32,972 bases of DNA from Lenisia limosa (lineage: Eukaryota; Breviatea), in assembly GCA_001655205.1 (NCBI GenBank), contig LPNZ01004925.1, positions 1 to 32,972 on the forward strand, written 5' to 3'. Positions 30,555 to 32,972 of the stretch are shown here, in pieces. The stretch's first letter is position 1; each line of letters starts with the position of its first letter. The notes under the pieces were generated by a model. It searched no databases, was not told the origin of the DNA, and saw only the letters and a list, made by a program, of their open reading frames with translations. The translations under genes and the position numbers were made by a program.

Positions 30555-30777
30555 TTGTAGTTTTATGGTTTAAATATGATAACTGTTTTCCACTTCTGAG
30601 GTCCCTTCCTTTATCTCATAGTAAAATACTATCAATATCCTAAGACACATAATTCACACCTCAGGAGATGAACCTAAAAAAATAAAAAAAGGCCTCCAAA
30701 AAGATGATATAGCTATATAGATACATATCCAAGGTGAGGAGAGCTGTTCCAAGTTACTCATTACTTCATATATTCCT
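30555..30777. other. Convergent intergenic region NAA15 / coiled-coil gene
   Basis: About 220 bp between two stop codons, with AATAAAA at about 30678 as a possible polyadenylation signal for NAA15. No coding sequence is seen. Confidence 0.5.
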
Positions 30778-32729
30778 TCACTCCCCACTTTCTTCGATAT
30801 TTTGCTGATTCAAATGAAACTCGCAATACGACTTCAACGCCACTAGCTTGGTCAAAACAGCATGTTTAAGTTTGATGTCTTCAAGAGTCGGGCTTGTCTT
30901 TTTGGTTGCATTATCCCTGGCAGCCTTGGAACTGAATAGATGAAAAACGAAGATCAATCGCCCTGACAACACTGAGGGAATCATAACATTTGTGCCTAAG
31001 TAAAAGGTCATTATATAGTTCTAACCTAAAACTATGACGAGCATCATTTTCTTGGTTGGATGTGATGCAGCCACTTCGGCCAAGAGTGAAAACCGAGAGA
31101 CCTTCAGAGTAGTTCGTTTCGACATTGAATGCTGGATGGTAAAATCGACATCGACGGTAGAAAATATTATATATCACAGCAAATTGCCACTAATATTCTT
31201 GATACAACGTACCTGGTGGGAGGAAAATGGATTCAGCTGATTTGGCTTCACCACAACGAGTGATTTTAGACTTTTCTTTGGCACTGGAAGGGATTTGTTC
31301 ATCTTCAGCTGGATTGAATCTAAAGGCGTTATCAAAGTGAAGGAGTCAGAAATTAAAGGCGCAATGTACTAATACCCACTTGTGATAAAAGCAAGAAAGT
31401 TGAAATGGAGACAGTTGGCTATAATAGGAGGAACACAGTCTGTAAACAAAATACCAAATATCCACAATACAATGATATATATAGCTATAAGGTATATAAT
31501 ATATTATGTACATGCATCAATGAGTCAGTATGAATCAAACACAAGGCTCAATAATAGTTTAGTGAAGTAGTGTACATAACCCACAGGCCATTATGCTTCA
31601 GGTCCTTTTCTTCATATTGAGTGGTCAGATTGCGGAAAAGGAATCGACGATTTCGGTTCTTTCTCCCTTGGATTTCGTTCTTAATCGCCTTCTGCCTCTG
31701 TTTCAAGAAGATACGATATCTTCCTTTTTGCTTTCTCGAAAAATGCGTTGTTGATAGCCTAAAGAGTAAGAGATTTGGAGAATGAGATTGGGGGAAAGGG
31801 GGAAAGGGGAAAAAACGCCGCATATCATATCATATACTATTACATAATATAGTACTATATCATCGATATGTCGATATCTATATCATATAATATGATAATT
31901 ATATTATTATTGACAGTATATCAAAATGAAGTCTCACATTGGTGGCCGTATGAATGAAAACGTTAAGGCCGGATTAGTGGGAGGCGTACCCTCAGTTTCT
32001 GAGAACTCCTAATATGTTAGTAGTAAACAAAGAGAAAAATTAAATAACACAGAAGAGCTACAAAAATCAAGATAAAACTCCAACCTCGTCTGTATCAGTC
32101 TCTTCTTTTTCATCAGAGAACACTCGCCGAACAGGTCGTAGTTTGAAGAAATGTAACCTTCTCCTCCTTATCATCTTGCGTCGCTCAATCACTTGTCTGT
32201 TGGACAAAACTGAATGTTTTCCCTTTTTATTCTCTGGTACTGCCAAAGCAGACTTGGAAGGAGACCTGCTGTAGCTTTCCTTCTTCCTGACCCCATGCAC
32301 TGTATTTGACCTTGTGTTCCTGGCCAAAGGTCTCGGAAGAATAAAGTCCCTAAAGGTTTTTTTCTTTTCCGTTCTCTTCTCTAACCTCCTTTCTTTTCTT
32401 TTTACTTTGACTTGTTGAAGCGCTCTGAGCTCGTAATTGTCTTTTATTTCTTGGAGTTCACTCTTTCTTTTGACTATCTTCTGTGGTTCCACTTTGTGAT
32501 GTTCCTTTGGTTCACTTCTTTGCAGTGCTCTTCTATCATATTTTTCTTTCATTTCTTGAAGTTCCCTCTTTCTTTTGACTATCTTCTGTGGTTCCACTAT
32601 GTGATGCTCCTTTCTCCTTTCTTCTCTGATTTGTTGTTGAATTGCCCGTTGTCTTTCGTCATGCGCAATACCAGAAGCAATCCGTTTTTTTGCTTCTTCT
32701 CCTTCTCTAAGGGACTTCTCCTGGACAAT
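30778..32729 (-). CDS. Basic coiled-coil protein with tandem 35-residue repeat, family unknown (5' end not found)
   Basis: I do not recognise this gene. Exons on the minus strand: 32085-32729, 31962-32008, 31576-31758, 31380-31439, 31213-31319, 31026-31131, 30778-30931. They join in one frame with about 433 residues visible; the first exon shown starts at an acceptor, so more coding sequence should lie upstream, beyond 32729. The N-terminal part is highly charged helix (EKSLREGEEAKKRIASG) with a duplicated unit EHH-VEPQKIVKRK-ELQE-K, followed by KRKERRLEKRTEKKK and an acidic DEKEETDTDE. A very basic middle part (SRKQKGRYRIFLKQRQKAIK, GRKNRNRRFLFRN) precedes a Tyr/Cys-rich short exon and a less charged C-terminal third ending LNQQNIEESGE. 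The basic composition suggests nuclear, nucleolar or microtubule binding, but no domain can be named. The 60-nt exon 31380-31439 is the least certain; removing it would still keep phase. Confidence 0.65.
31822..31911. repeat. ATATCATATCATATACTATT tract, intron of coiled-coil gene
   Basis: AT tract with CATATCATATCATATACT and TCGATATGTCGATATC words, in the intron between exons 31962-32008 and 31576-31758. It belongs to the same family as the NAA15 intron tracts although this gene is on the other strand. Confidence 0.65.
32413..32609 (-). repeat. 105-bp coding tandem repeat, two units
   Basis: Two in-frame copies with a period of 105 bp encode EHHIVEPQKIVKRKRELQEM and EHHKVEPQKIVKRKSELQEI, each followed by a charged helix ending RALQ. 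DNA identity between copies is high, implying a recent duplication or selection at nucleotide level. Confidence 0.85.
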
Positions 32730-32972
32730 CTAGATCATTACAAATGAATTGCTGAACTGGAGTAACAGATATAGCTTTACCAAACATGATACCAAACAAG
32801 CATGATAGCAAAAAGGAAAAGTAGGATGAAATAATAAAAAATTTCACGGACATCTAAACACAAACTTTTATGGGTTTCAATTGTATAATACTACATGTAT
32901 ATAATATATCACATCTGTGAAAACAAGCCAAATGAACATTTTCCTTGATAAAATAAGTTGAGAATTACAGTA
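32730..32972. other. Intron or upstream region of coiled-coil gene
   Basis: AT-rich sequence ending, on the minus strand, in a plausible acceptor (ATCTAG) for the exon at 32085-32729. I could not identify another exon or a start codon with support. Confidence 0.4.

Noticed and set aside
31034-31240. Plus-strand open frame in the coiled-coil gene
   Set aside because: It is antisense to an in-phase minus-strand exon and has no splice partners.

Overview
This window is nuclear DNA from a microbial eukaryote. It holds nine protein-coding genes, almost all cut into many small exons by short AT-rich GT-AG introns, so continuous open reading frames badly under-represent the coding content. I rebuilt the genes exon by exon from splice signals, phase continuity and family motifs. 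A ribosomal protein gene, a retromer subunit, a NatA subunit and an axoneme protein (CFAP157) point to a ciliated or flagellated protist. The sequence alone does not let me name the lineage. There are six assembly gaps (runs of N), five of them starting directly after a long G or C homopolymer. I see no bacterial operons, CRISPR arrays, rRNA, recognisable tRNAs, or transposase or reverse-transcriptase genes.

Layout from left to right: VPS29-like retromer subunit (-, cut by the window edge); CFAP157 coiled-coil ciliary protein (+); 40S ribosomal protein uS19/RPS15 (-); secreted histidine acid phosphatase (+); BPNT1-type 3'(2'),5'-bisphosphate nucleotidase (+); an unrecognised 176-residue protein starting MGCFASK, predicted to be myristoylated and palmitoylated (-); MCRS1-like FHA protein with a very long Ser/Pro-rich tail (+); secreted protein with a Cys-rich sushi-like part and an RCC1-like repeat part (-); NAA15, the NatA auxiliary subunit, with about 31 exons (+); and an unrecognised basic coiled-coil protein with a tandem 35-residue repeat (-, probably continuing past the right edge).

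The strands nearly alternate. Four divergent pairs share 260-425 bp upstream regions (VPS29/CFAP157, RPS15/phosphatase, acylated protein/MCRS1-like, RCC1-like/NAA15), and convergent pairs are separated by 220-450 bp. No metabolic or regulatory unit links the neighbours; this looks like ordinary compact gene packing.

The points most worth checking are: the VPS29 copy that has lost several residues of the conserved metal-site geometry; the novel lipid-anchored protein; the secreted sushi/RCC1 combination; a 40-bp tandem repeat with TACTAAC-like motifs inside an NAA15 intron; a recurring ATATCATATGATAT-type AT tract found in introns of many genes, with a separate 32-bp dispersed sequence beside two of them; and predicted 7-nt and 10-nt microexons.
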